Shown here in pieces: positions 30,046-38,546 of a stretch of DNA of 64,000 bases. The position numbers were made by a program, and so were the translations under genes. Positions within the stretch are counted from its first letter, which is position 1, and the number at the start of each line of letters is the position of its first letter. Below the pieces are notes generated by a model. It was not told where the DNA came from. It searched no databases and saw only the letters and a program-made list of their open reading frames with translations. This DNA comes from Thermoanaerobacterium sp. RBIITD. GTDB lineage: Bacteria; Bacillota; Thermoanaerobacteria; Thermoanaerobacterales; Thermoanaerobacteraceae. The stretch covers positions 434,001 through 498,000 of the forward strand of contig NZ_LT906662.1 in the NCBI RefSeq assembly GCF_900205865.1, read 5' to 3'.

Positions 30046-30696
30046 ACCAATTTATTGTCTTATCAATTATATCACTTAGTGTAATTATGTTAATACACGA
30101 GAAATTAATGCTATACCATAAATCAAAAATTTTAATTAAAAATCTTGATAAATCATCTGATGAAGGGCTTAGCTCATCATTATTGTAAAAACAAGGTATA
30201 AAATCAATTAATTTTATTTTGCCGTCTAATAAAGATTTGCCTATTTTTTTAACAGCATTGACTATTTCATTTCTTCCACCGTAGTTTAGAGCTATATTTA
30301 AAACAAGACCAGTATTATTCTTAGTTATATTTTCTGATTCTTTTATTTTAATTCTACATTTCTCAGGTATTTTTGACAGGTCACCAATAAAATTTAATTT
30401 TACATCATTTTCATTTAATTCATCTATTTCACGCTCCAGATATTCTATTAATAGATTCATTAATCCATTTACCTCTTCTGCAGGTCTCTTCCAATTTTCT
30501 GTTGAAAAAGCATATAAGGTCAAATATTTAATGCCAATTTCAGATGATGCTTTAACAACCCTTTTTACAGCTTCCATTCCAGCTCTATGACCAAGAGTCC
30601 TTATAAATCCTCTTTTTTTTTTGCCCATCTGCCATTGCCATCCATGATAATTGCTACGTGTTTTGGAATATTGTTCATATCTAATTTTTTTCCCAT
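30046..30696 (-). pseudogene. Undecaprenyl diphosphate synthase-like relic
   Basis: Starts [20 protein letters not shown], then NGRWAKK, breaks at an A10 run near 30610, and continues [26 protein letters not shown] and LNIALNYGGRNEI, the conserved cis-prenyltransferase blocks. The C-terminal RxSxxRxSNF substrate region is eroded (KFLIYGIA is recognisable out of frame) and the end runs into the MFS relic. The A-run frameshift could be a sequencing error; the eroded end is real decay. It belonged to the lipid cluster upstream. Confidence 0.72.
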
Positions 30697-30812
30697 CTCG
30701 TGAGCAGTATTTTTCTTTCGATTTATAATAAATTCCTCCTCGTATAATATAATTGTATATAAAATTTCTAGTTAAGGTTGTAAACCTCAACTAGAAATTT
30801 TAAACCTTTTGC

Positions 30813-32177
30813 TTATTTCATTCCCTGTGCTTCATCAGAATGATGGATGGACAGATTCACTTTTTTCTCCCGAATTTCGTCCGCTACTTTACCCCAATTA
30901 TCTGCTACTACTCTTAAATCATTATAAAGGTTCTTAATGTGGGAGGCCTCACTAGCTTCTGTATGTTTAGCACCTGACTCCTCAACAATCTCTAAAAGCT
31001 TTTCTGGATTGTCAATTAGAGGACAGGGCCTTAACATGTTTTGATTAAAAGGTTGTCTCTTTCTATATGCCTTCATAATAGGAGACTGCAATGCTTCAAG
31101 CAGACTTACTTCATTTATATTAACATTGGAATAATGGATAAAAGCACAAGGCTCAACTTCTCCTGCTGCATTTATGTGTAGATACCTTCTTCCTCCTGCA
31201 ATACATCCTCCACTGTATTCGCCATCATTCCAGAAATCTATGGCAAAAAGCTCTTTTGTAGCTCTTATATAATTTATCCTTTCATACATGTACTTTCTTT
31301 GCTCTGGTGTAACCATAAATTTTACGTCGGGATCTCTACCAATAGGAATATACGTAAAGTACCAAGCAAAATATGCACCCTTATCTATCATCATATCTAT
31401 AAATTCATCGCTAGAAATTTCTTCTACATTTGTCCTGGTATATGTAGCCGAATAACCAAATAAAACTCCGTTTTCTCTCATTAAATCCATAGCTTTCATT
31501 ATTTTTTCAAAAGTTCCTTCTCCACGAATAGCATCATTATTATCTTTAAATCCATTTATACTTATTGCAAAAGTAATATTACCAACTCTTTTAACTTCTT
31601 TTACCATCTCTTCATCAATGAGAGTACCGTTCGTAAATAAAAGGAATACTTGATTTTTATGTCTTTCAGCAAGCTTTACAATATCTTTCATTCTAACAGT
31701 AGGCTCTCCGCCAGATAAAACTATAAAATATATACCTAACTCTTCAGCTTCTGTACACACTCTGTCCATCACTTCAAAAGAAAGATTATGTGGTTTGTAC
31801 TGACCAGCCCAGCATCCAACGCACCTCAGATTACAAGCTTCAGTTGGATCCATCAAAATTGCCCATGGTACGGACACTTCCAACTTTTCTTCCCATTCTT
31901 CTTGCTTTGGAATCCCTTTTAAATTAGCATTGACGAAAAAGTCGATTACAAATGTCTTTAAAATATTTTTGTCAATATTTTTCAATCCCTTTAAAGTAAA
32001 TTTATACCAGTTGCTATCTTTGTTATTTAAAAATTCTCTTACACTTTCTATTTGCTGCTTATGTCTTGGCATTATTGCGACTTTTTTCATAAGATTTGCT
32101 AATGTGTCTAAATTTTTTTCTGGGTTCTTATCTACATAATCAATGATAGTACTTACAATTGGATCAACAATGTTCAT
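30813..32177 (-). CDS. Radical SAM/SPASM-like protein of a lipid gene cluster
   Basis: 454 residues. A helical N-terminal domain (1-105) is followed by a radical SAM core with CNLRCVGC (CX3CX2C, about 119-126) and GGEP. The C-terminal cysteines GGCIAGGRRYLHI, EPCAFIHY and RPCPLIDNPE suggest an auxiliary cluster. The family is common in clostridia and its function is not established to my knowledge. Context with PlsC, patatin, YidC and UppS genes points to lipid or envelope chemistry. A membrane-spanning-lipid (tail-coupling) synthase role is an attractive guess for a thermophile but is inference only. Confidence 0.82.
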   Translation of the reverse strand: MNIVDPIVSTIIDYVDKNPEKNLDTLANLMKKVAIMPRHKQQIESVREFLNNKDSNWYKFTLKGLKNIDKNILKTFVIDFFVNANLKGIPKQEEWEEKLEVSVPWAILMDPTEACNLRCVGCWAGQYKPHNLSFEVMDRVCTEAEELGIYFIVLSGGEPTVRMKDIVKLAERHKNQVFLLFTNGTLIDEEMVKEVKRVGNITFAISINGFKDNNDAIRGEGTFEKIMKAMDLMRENGVLFGYSATYTRTNVEEISSDEFIDMMIDKGAYFAWYFTYIPIGRDPDVKFMVTPEQRKYMYERINYIRATKELFAIDFWNDGEYSGGCIAGGRRYLHINAAGEVEPCAFIHYSNVNINEVSLLEALQSPIMKAYRKRQPFNQNMLRPCPLIDNPEKLLEIVEESGAKHTEASEASHIKNLYNDLRVVADNWGKVADEIREKKVNLSIHHSDEAQGMK

Positions 32178-32470
32178 AATGATTCACCCTCCATATTTTT
32201 ATTATTATTGCGAAACCCCAAAAAGCTTTAAGATATTGAGGCTTCAGATATATTTTCAAAGGATTTCCTTTACCTTTTCAAAATTATATAACATAGAAAA
32301 ATATTAAATCCTAATATAAGTAAAGGCATCCTTATGAAAATCAAATTTAAACAGCTAAATAACAATGATGTATTTTCTGATATTTAATTGCTTATGAAGT
32401 AAATAAACTTAAATCTATTCAATTATGATATTACTTTATCATGCATTTTTAAAATTTTACGCTCTTATGC

Positions 32471-33370
32471 CTATCCTGTTATTTTTTGTAATCTTTTCTC
32501 TTCTTTATCTTTTTCTATCTTTGAACTATTTTTAATAATAAATTTATCCATGAACAATTGTTGTAATGTTTGATATATATTACCTACTATCCAATACAAT
32601 CCTAAACCAGCAGGTACAGTAAAAGAGATAATTCCCGTCATAATTGGAGCAAATAAATTCATACTCATTTGCATAGAATATTGCATTTGATTTTCACTTG
32701 TTTCTTGAGATTTCTGCGTTGAATATTTTATAGATATATAAGTAGTAATGGCAGATAATACCGGTATTAATAATAAAGCCGTATTTTCGACACTCATTTG
32801 ATGAAGATTTGAAATTGGCACTAATCCTAAATTTATTCCGAAAAAATTCGTATTCAGTAGATCATCTCTATTCAGCATCTGGCTCACATTTGGCAACTTG
32901 TCGAGATGTTTACTATAGTAATTTATTATACTTAAATCAGGCATATTTGCTATCTTATCTGGCCCCAGCGGAATGCTTTCAAACAACTTTTGAATAACAT
33001 CAGGTGCTTTTCTAAACATATATTTTAATGGCTGTGATATTACATAATATAGCGAAAATAAAATGGGCATTTGTATTAGTAATGGTAAAAATCCACTTGC
33101 AGGATTAATTTTATTTTCATAATACAACTTCATTATTTCTTGATTTAGTTTCTCATTATCATTTTTATATTTTTTCTGTATTTTCTGTATTTGTGGTTGA
33201 ATTTCATTTATTTTTGACATAGCTTTATACTGCTTAATGTATAAAGGCAACAACAATGTCCTTACAATAATAGTTAAAAAAATGATAGCTAATCCATAAT
33301 TTTTAAATGCTAAAACTTCATATATAAATTTCAAAAGATAACCTATTGGAACTGCAATAAAATCTAACAT
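32471..33370 (-). CDS. YidC/Oxa1-family membrane insertase paralogue
   Basis: 299-residue integral membrane protein with a core of about five hydrophobic segments. Family regions are NYGLAIIFLTIIVRTLLLPLY, the basic helix QPQIQKIQKKYKND, NPASGFLPLLIQMPILFSLYYVI and a final VPAGLGLYWIVGNIYQTLQQ. It lacks an obvious lipobox. Its place in a TetR-controlled lipid cluster, away from rnpA/rpmH, suggests a specialised second copy. Confidence 0.9.
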   Translation of the reverse strand: MLDFIAVPIGYLLKFIYEVLAFKNYGLAIIFLTIIVRTLLLPLYIKQYKAMSKINEIQPQIQKIQKKYKNDNEKLNQEIMKLYYENKINPASGFLPLLIQMPILFSLYYVISQPLKYMFRKAPDVIQKLFESIPLGPDKIANMPDLSIINYYSKHLDKLPNVSQMLNRDDLLNTNFFGINLGLVPISNLHQMSVENTALLLIPVLSAITTYISIKYSTQKSQETSENQMQYSMQMSMNLFAPIMTGIISFTVPAGLGLYWIVGNIYQTLQQLFMDKFIIKNSSKIEKDKEEKRLQKITG

Positions 33371-33709
33371 TATTTTCTCCTTTCTTAAATATCATAATGG
33401 CATATTTTGATCTTAAATGGATTATAACTGACTTAATATATTTTTAATTAACTCTCAATTATTTACTTTATTGGATTACACAATAGCACAATATCTGTCT
33501 ACAAAAGATAACATAAAAGTTTCTTCTTTGTATTTTGATAATTTTAAAAGTTATAAGATCTTTTATAAAACTTATTTTTATGGTTTAAATTTAAATCGGA
33601 CGTTCGTCTTAAACAATATTAATATAAAATTCTTATATGTCAATGATTAATCATCACAAATGCCATTTTCACCACATGTACAGGTCTTATTATCTGCTTT
33701 AGTTCTTTA
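33371..33709. other. Spacer upstream of the yidC-like gene, with a putative TetR operator
   Basis: AT-rich 339 bp with no coding sequence seen. The GGACGTTCGTCT at 33598-33609 (GACG-TT-CGTC palindrome) resembles the site upstream of the tetR gene (9 of 12 bases). A promoter for the yidC-radical SAM genes probably lies here. Confidence 0.5.
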
Positions 33710-34621
33710 TTACTTCTCTCTATAAAACATTTCCGACTTGCGTAAATCTTCGTATACTTCCTGGATAACAGGTTCTGCGGCTTTTAAGCCCAAGTTTATG
33801 CATTTTTCCGCATGATCAAATCTGTACCATCGGATATCATTTACCTTTGGTTTTATTACATAAACTTTCTTCTCAAAATTTTTTTCTTTGTTATCTTCAT
33901 ATAAATCGTCGTTTAATAATTTCATAGTTGTTGCCGTAATAGTTATAATTTCCGGTAGTATCTTTTTTGAATTAAAGTATCTTTCAAAATATATTGTTCT
34001 ATTATTGCTTTGTAGAATTCTTTTAATGTTATTAACGAAATTATAAAATGACCTGTTAAATATTCTAATATCAATATTTGAGCTTACGTCTGAAATTATA
34101 ATTATATCTGCTCCTAATTTGAGAGCCAAATCTATTGCATCAAAATTAATAATTGAACCATCAACTAATTTAGTATTTTGAAATTCTACAGGTTCAAATA
34201 CAACAGGAATAGATATGCTTGCTCTTACTGCCTTTATTACTGAACCTTTTGAAAATATTATTTCTCTACCTTGTTTAATGTCTGTTGCTATCGCATAAAG
34301 AGGTATTTTGAGTTCATCAAAATCATTTTTCATATAACTAGATAAAAATTTTTCTATTTTGTCACCTTTTATAAATCCTTTTTGCGGAATATTTAAATCT
34401 AACATTTTAATAAGCTTTAAAAAATTAATATCTCTCACATCTTTAATTATCTTTTCCAAATCATTTCCTGAAGCATATATTGCACCAATCAGAGCTCCAA
34501 TACTTGTGCCTATTATAAAATCAATCGAAATATTTTCTTCCTCAAGTTTTTTCAACACACCAAGATGTGCATATCCTCTTGCAGCCCCTCCACCTAATAT
34601 TAACCCGACTTTTGGTCTCAT
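33710..34621 (-). CDS. Patatin-like phospholipase
   Basis: 303 residues. It has the oxyanion loop GGGAARGYAHLG (10-21), nucleophile GTSIG (about 39-43) and catalytic Asp in VDGS (about 153), where most members have DGG or DGA. It probably hydrolyses acyl esters of membrane lipids. It overlaps the plsC-like gene by 4 bp (ATGA), so the two are translationally coupled. No signal peptide. Confidence 0.9.
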   Translation of the reverse strand: MRPKVGLILGGGAARGYAHLGVLKKLEEENISIDFIIGTSIGALIGAIYASGNDLEKIIKDVRDINFLKLIKMLDLNIPQKGFIKGDKIEKFLSSYMKNDFDELKIPLYAIATDIKQGREIIFSKGSVIKAVRASISIPVVFEPVEFQNTKLVDGSIINFDAIDLALKLGADIIIISDVSSNIDIRIFNRSFYNFVNNIKRILQSNNRTIYFERYFNSKKILPEIITITATTMKLLNDDLYEDNKEKNFEKKVYVIKPKVNDIRWYRFDHAEKCINLGLKAAEPVIQEVYEDLRKSEMFYREK

Positions 34622-35229
34622 TTCACATCACCTTTTACCAATTTATTTAAACTATCTACAATTGAACATGTCATGCTTTCAATATCATCCACGGGGTATA
34701 TAATGCAACCAACATTTATTATAATTTTCCCTATACGTGGAATAAAACTTCCTTTAGGTAAAATATTTTTAGTTCCAATTATAGCAACAGGTAATACCGG
34801 TACTTTTGCTTTTACAGAGAAAAATGATGCTCCAGACTTTATATTTACAATTTCATCTGTTTTGTACAAACCACCTTCAGGAAAAATCATTAGAATACCG
34901 TTATTTTTTAACACATCCAATGCGTCCTTTACAGTTTTTCTTGAGCTAACTGTCTTTCTATATGTACTTACGGGGATAGCTTTTATTTTTTTTAACACAA
35001 ATCCTACACCTAAAACGTCAAATAAATATGCTGCTGAAAAAAATGTCAGTCTAAAATTAAAAGCTGCAACTATAACCAGTCCATCCAACAGACTGGAATG
35101 ATTAGCAACAATGATAAGCGGTCCATTAGCTGGAATATTTTCAATCCCTATTATTTGCATCTTCCATACATATCTAAATAATACACGCAATGTGCTTCTT
35201 ACTAAATTGTAAAAATTAAAGCCCTTCAT
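34618..35229 (-). CDS. 1-acyl-glycerol-3-phosphate acyltransferase-like (PlsC family)
   Basis: 203 residues. It has the acyltransferase motif NHSSLLDG (HX4D) near 39-44, a FPEGG block near 116, and the later VPVLPVAIIGT block. An N-terminal hydrophobic segment anchors it to the membrane. It is encoded between the TetR gene and the patatin gene, suggesting remodelling of phospholipid acyl chains. Confidence 0.9.
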   Translation of the reverse strand: MKGFNFYNLVRSTLRVLFRYVWKMQIIGIENIPANGPLIIVANHSSLLDGLVIVAAFNFRLTFFSAAYLFDVLGVGFVLKKIKAIPVSTYRKTVSSRKTVKDALDVLKNNGILMIFPEGGLYKTDEIVNIKSGASFFSVKAKVPVLPVAIIGTKNILPKGSFIPRIGKIIINVGCIIYPVDDIESMTCSIVDSLNKLVKGDVK

Positions 35230-35249
35230 ATTTCCTCCAGTATATTTTT

Positions 35250-35822
35250 CTACTCAAAAATAATCTGAACAGCATTAAGTGCATCTGATATATCCCCTTC
35301 ATCGGAGTCCAAAATTACTTGTATTGCCGTACCGAACATTGCTCCAAGTATCATCCTCGCCACCGATTTTGAAGAATAATTTATTAAATTGTCTTTCAAA
35401 TTGCTTTTATTTAAAATTTTTTCTTCTATCATATTTGATAATTCATTAAACAAATTTCTCAATAAGGTATTAAAAGAAGATGACCATATAGCCAGTCCGG
35501 TTAAGTCGTATAATAATCTGAATAATTCAGGATTATTATTTAGCATTTCTTTAAAAAATTTAATAAGAGATGACATTTTGTCACGGGCTGTTCCTCCTAT
35601 ATCCAAAGCTTCATTTATTTCATGTAAATACTTATTTATCATCATTTTTATTACTTCAGCAAAAAGACCTTCTTTATTTCCAAAATAATAATTTAATTGG
35701 CTTAATACAACACCTGCCTCATTTGCAATATCCCTCAATGAAACATTGGCATATCCTTTTTTTGAAATACATTTATATGCAGCATTTAATATTTTTTGTG
35801 GTTGATTTAATTTATCCTCCAT
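35250..35822 (-). CDS. TetR/AcrR-family regulator
   Basis: 190 residues. The N-terminal HTH (about 8-55) reads ILNAAYKCISKKGYANVSLRDIANEAGVVLSQLNYYFGNKEGLF, and an all-helical ligand domain follows. It is first in the plsC-patatin operon and probably represses the whole lipid cluster through GGACG-type sites. Many such regulators sense fatty acyl ligands, which would fit here (inference). Confidence 0.9.
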   Translation of the reverse strand: MEDKLNQPQKILNAAYKCISKKGYANVSLRDIANEAGVVLSQLNYYFGNKEGLFAEVIKMMINKYLHEINEALDIGGTARDKMSSLIKFFKEMLNNNPELFRLLYDLTGLAIWSSSFNTLLRNLFNELSNMIEEKILNKSNLKDNLINYSSKSVARMILGAMFGTAIQVILDSDEGDISDALNAVQIIFE

Positions 35823-35916
35823 ACAAATTCCTCTTTCTATATTAGTTAATATTAAAGAAGCCCTGAGCTAATATGGAAATTATTAAAACTAAAAACATTC
35901 TTTTTTAAATTAGTTC

Positions 35917-35928
35917 AGACATCCGTCC
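35917..35928. promoter_or_regulatory. Putative TetR operator before tetR
   Basis: AGACATCCGTCC, about 95 bp upstream of tetR. It matches the reverse complement of the site at 33598-33609 (AGACGAACGTCC) at 9 of 12 positions. Confidence 0.5.
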
Positions 35929-36115
35929 TATACACATTATATTATCAAAAGACTCTAAAGTCAATATAAAACTATAAATGCTGTTAAATATTTTCCCATT
36001 GTGCTATAAATGTGTATTTTATGTCTATGTTACACTAAAATCACCCCAGTATTTCAGTTGAAAAATCCCCCACATTAAGATAGAATTTCTCTCATGTAAT
36101 AAAATACATGAGGGA

Positions 36116-36310
36116 GTGGTGGAGTTTAATCAATTGTTAAACAAACAAGAAATTATATTATCATATATTAGAGATGGTAAATCTCAAAGACAGATATCTA
36201 GAGAAACTGGTATTGATAGAAAAGTTATTAGAAAATATATTAAAAAATATGAAGAAAAGAGAAGGGACTTGATAAATAAAGGGAAAATAGAAGGAAATGC
36301 CGATATTTAA
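36116..36310 (+). pseudogene. IS21 IstA N-terminal fragment
   Basis: 64 codons with an HTH (ILSYIRDGKSQRQISRETG, then DRKVIRKYIKKYEE) typical of the IstA start, then a stop and loss of homology. A CTCATGT/ACATGAG hairpin lies just upstream, as in an IS end. The remainder of the element is gone. Confidence 0.65.
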
Positions 36311-36354
36311 GAAATTATTGATGACATATTAGCAGTCTTTTTAATGCGTGGTTT

Positions 36355-36447
36355 TCAATCCTTAATATCCCTTAATAGTGTTAGGATCTCATCTTCTGTC
36401 ATTTCTTTTTTTGTTTCCATTTTTCCATTCACTCCTTCAATTAACAT
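36355..36447 (-). CDS. Small 30-aa ORF after the excisionase relic
   Basis: Starts 3 bp after the stop of the excisionase-like relic, whose last codons supply an AGGAGG. The acidic/basic peptide ends TEDEILTLLRDIKD. It is not recognised. In the intact element a comparable tiny ORF follows the xis-like gene (40167), so this is probably a leftover of a related island. Confidence 0.4.
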   Translation of the reverse strand: MLIEGVNGKMETKKEMTEDEILTLLRDIKD

Positions 36448-36449
36448 TT

Positions 36450-36649
36450 TTAAGCCTCCTTTTTCCAACCGCCATCAAATGCTTTACCACCATTATCAAT
36501 CCATTCTTGCAATTTATCAGGATCTACTCTCAATTGACGTCCTATACGGACTATTGGAATAATGCCTTCCATTGCCAATGCGTAAACCCGATCCTCCTTT
36601 AAGTCAAGTATTCTTGCAACCTCCGGCAGTCTTAATAGTTTTTAACCAT
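36450..36649 (-). pseudogene. Excisionase-like HTH protein, frameshifted second copy
   Basis: From the fifth codon it reads LLRLPEVARILDLKEDRVYA, then IGRQLRVDPDKLQEW and GGWKKEA, close to the intact protein at 39930-40130. A one-base loss in the A run at codon 3-4 breaks the frame. It has a good AGGAGG. It lies outside the 37.2-54.4 kb element, so it marks an older related insertion. Confidence 0.72.
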
Positions 36650-36699
36650 TTGAATTTACCTCCTTTTTGTATTCTTGATATTTTTTTGAGTATATAAAA

Positions 36700-36800
36700 A
36701 GCCAGAGTCCTTAAGCTAGACCAATAATCATATCTTTTGTATTACATTAGTAATACAAAAAGATATTTTTTTTATTGGCCCTAGCACTAAGGCTCTGGCT
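36700..36800. repeat. 101-bp imperfect inverted repeat
   Basis: The arms run from AGCCAGAG (36700) to CTCTGGCT (36793). The inner part pairs as CCAATAA/TTATTGG, then ATATCTTTTGTATTAC with its complement, around a 3-base ATT centre. A further GGCTCTGGCTCT copy follows at 36829. It could be a MITE, a bidirectional terminator or a long-hairpin RNA. No gene is seen from 36650 to 37214; a smaller GGTAT/ATACC hairpin lies near 37108. Confidence 0.6.
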
Positions 36801-37214
36801 CTCTATATTACCCTATTAAGATAATGGGGCTCTGGCTCTTAATACATTATATTAATTTTTATTCTTTGAGATAATTATATATCATTTTAAATGTTTCTAC
36901 AACTATTTTTTATTATTAGATTAGACATTTTTATCTTAAAATATATCAATACATATTAGGACATTAAATATACTATATATAGCTTAAAACCTTAAGTTTT
37001 ACTAACTTCAATATGCTCTGTGGATTTTTGTACACATAGTTACAATTAACCAATACAATTTACTTCTTGCATAATTATTAAATCTAATACTTTTTAAAAA
37101 TAAAAAAAGGTATTCGCCATTTAACGGATACCCCTTCATTTTCACATTAACTAATTACACTTTTTATTTTTTAAGCACTTTTCAAGCACTTTTTTTATAT
37201 TCAATCTTTAAAAA

Positions 37215-37258
37215 TGGTGCGCCATCAGGGACTCGAACTCGGGGCCCGCTGATTAAGA
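37215..37258 (-). repeat. Left attachment repeat (tRNA-Lys 3' half)
   Basis: 44 bp identical, apart from one base, to the CCA end through anticodon loop of tRNA-Lys(CTT) at 54341-54384, in the same orientation. The tRNA 5' half is absent. This is the expected left att of an element that integrated into the tRNA 3' half. Confidence 0.85.
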
Positions 37259-37387
37259 ATCCCTCCAACGATATTTTATCCTATATTTTTTAAAATAGCA
37301 AAAGTTTCTTTGAGACTTGATATATAAGGCTTTTAAGTACTTTGTTAAAAAATTGAAATTGCTTAAAATAACTTAGAATTTTTTTAG

Positions 37388-37408
37388 TTCGCATACATTT
37401 CGCATACA
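37388..37408. repeat. Left arm-type double repeat
   Basis: Two tandem TTCGCATACA units (second preceded by an extra T). The same 21 bp occur at 54273-54293 just inside the other end. The placement suggests arm-type binding sites for the integrase or excisionase. Confidence 0.6.
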
Positions 37409-37442
37409 TAAAAAAGATATTCATTTCAAAAATCAATTTGTC

Positions 37443-38282
37443 CTAATTCATCAATTTTTTTATCTCCTCTTTCGATAATTCTGTAATCTTCGCTATTTTA
37501 TCGATGTCCATACCTTCTTCTAATAGTTTTTTTGCAATCTTTATGCTTTTTCCTTTCTCACCTTCTTCAATACCTTTTTTGATACCTTTTTCTATACCTT
37601 TTTCAATTATCATTTTGTATGTTTCTGAATCTTCAATCCTAAACATTTTTACCACCTCCATAAAAGCTTTTTCGATAACTTCTCTTTTATAAACTATACC
37701 TGATAATATTTCAGCCTTAAATGCTATGTCTTTCTTTTTGTTTATGTCTACAGGAATATTTTTTATAGCTTCAACACATCTTTCCAAATATTTTTCTCTC
37801 TCTTCTTTCCTTCTATTTTTGTCCATCAATGGAAGAAGCAAATATAAATCATAATAATCTGTCTCTACAACATCAGTATATTTTATGTCACCAACGTTTA
37901 TTATCCTGTATCTATAGTTTAATGTGTTTTGTTCTCCAAAGTCGTAGCTTAAGCTATTTGCCATTTTCACATTGTCTTTTCCTATATAAACAACTATCTG
38001 ATATGGTAAGAGATTATGCTTTTCCATTATCTCAAGCGAATATCTTAGCATCCTATAAGACATTTTTCCGTCATTTTCTGATTGAAATTCTATGTGCACA
38101 GCGACATTTCCTTTATCTGTAGTGCATTTGAATATCATATCGCTGTCCCTTCTCTCAACTCTTGCAAATTCTATATTAAGTTCATCAATTTTTGTATATT
38201 GCAATCCAAGAAAATAACTCATTATGTCATCAGCCATATCAGAAAAAATATTTTTCATCGATATATCGTATTTTTGTGCCAT
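37443..38282 (-). CDS. Rpn/PD-(D/E)XK nuclease-family protein
   Basis: 279-residue member of the recombination-promoting nuclease/putative transposase family. The core has DSDMIFKC followed by VAVHIEFQSE, the Asp and (D/E)xQ-type residues of the PD-(D/E)XK fold. The C-terminus is a helical repeat rich in IEKGIEKGIKKGIEEGE, typical of the family. The start at 38282 follows GGAAGGAAG. It is the first gene inside the left end of the element, on the opposite strand to the replication genes. The role is uncertain. Confidence 0.8.
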   Translation of the reverse strand: MAQKYDISMKNIFSDMADDIMSYFLGLQYTKIDELNIEFARVERRDSDMIFKCTTDKGNVAVHIEFQSENDGKMSYRMLRYSLEIMEKHNLLPYQIVVYIGKDNVKMANSLSYDFGEQNTLNYRYRIINVGDIKYTDVVETDYYDLYLLLPLMDKNRRKEEREKYLERCVEAIKNIPVDINKKKDIAFKAEILSGIVYKREVIEKAFMEVVKMFRIEDSETYKMIIEKGIEKGIKKGIEEGEKGKSIKIAKKLLEEGMDIDKIAKITELSKEEIKKLMN

Positions 38283-38546
38283 TTTTCTTCCTTCCATTTC
38301 TCTTCATCTCACCTTTATTATATCATATGAACATAAAAAAACAGATTATTTTCACTTGCATATTCTTATTTATCCTTCTTTCCTAATTGGAATTTCCTCA
38401 TGTTTGATTTTACAAATATTTTTAGCTTATATACATCCATTTATAAAAATCTATATATTGTATTTATGAAAATTTAGATATCATTATATGGTATAATATA
38501 TGTATGATTGTATATAAAAAATAAAGTAAAAATGAGGTGATTTAGA

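Noticed and set aside
37443-38282. Rpn-like protein as the transposase that moved the island
   Set aside because: The island has tRNA-derived att repeats and a tyrosine integrase; the Rpn family is not known to act at tRNA sites.
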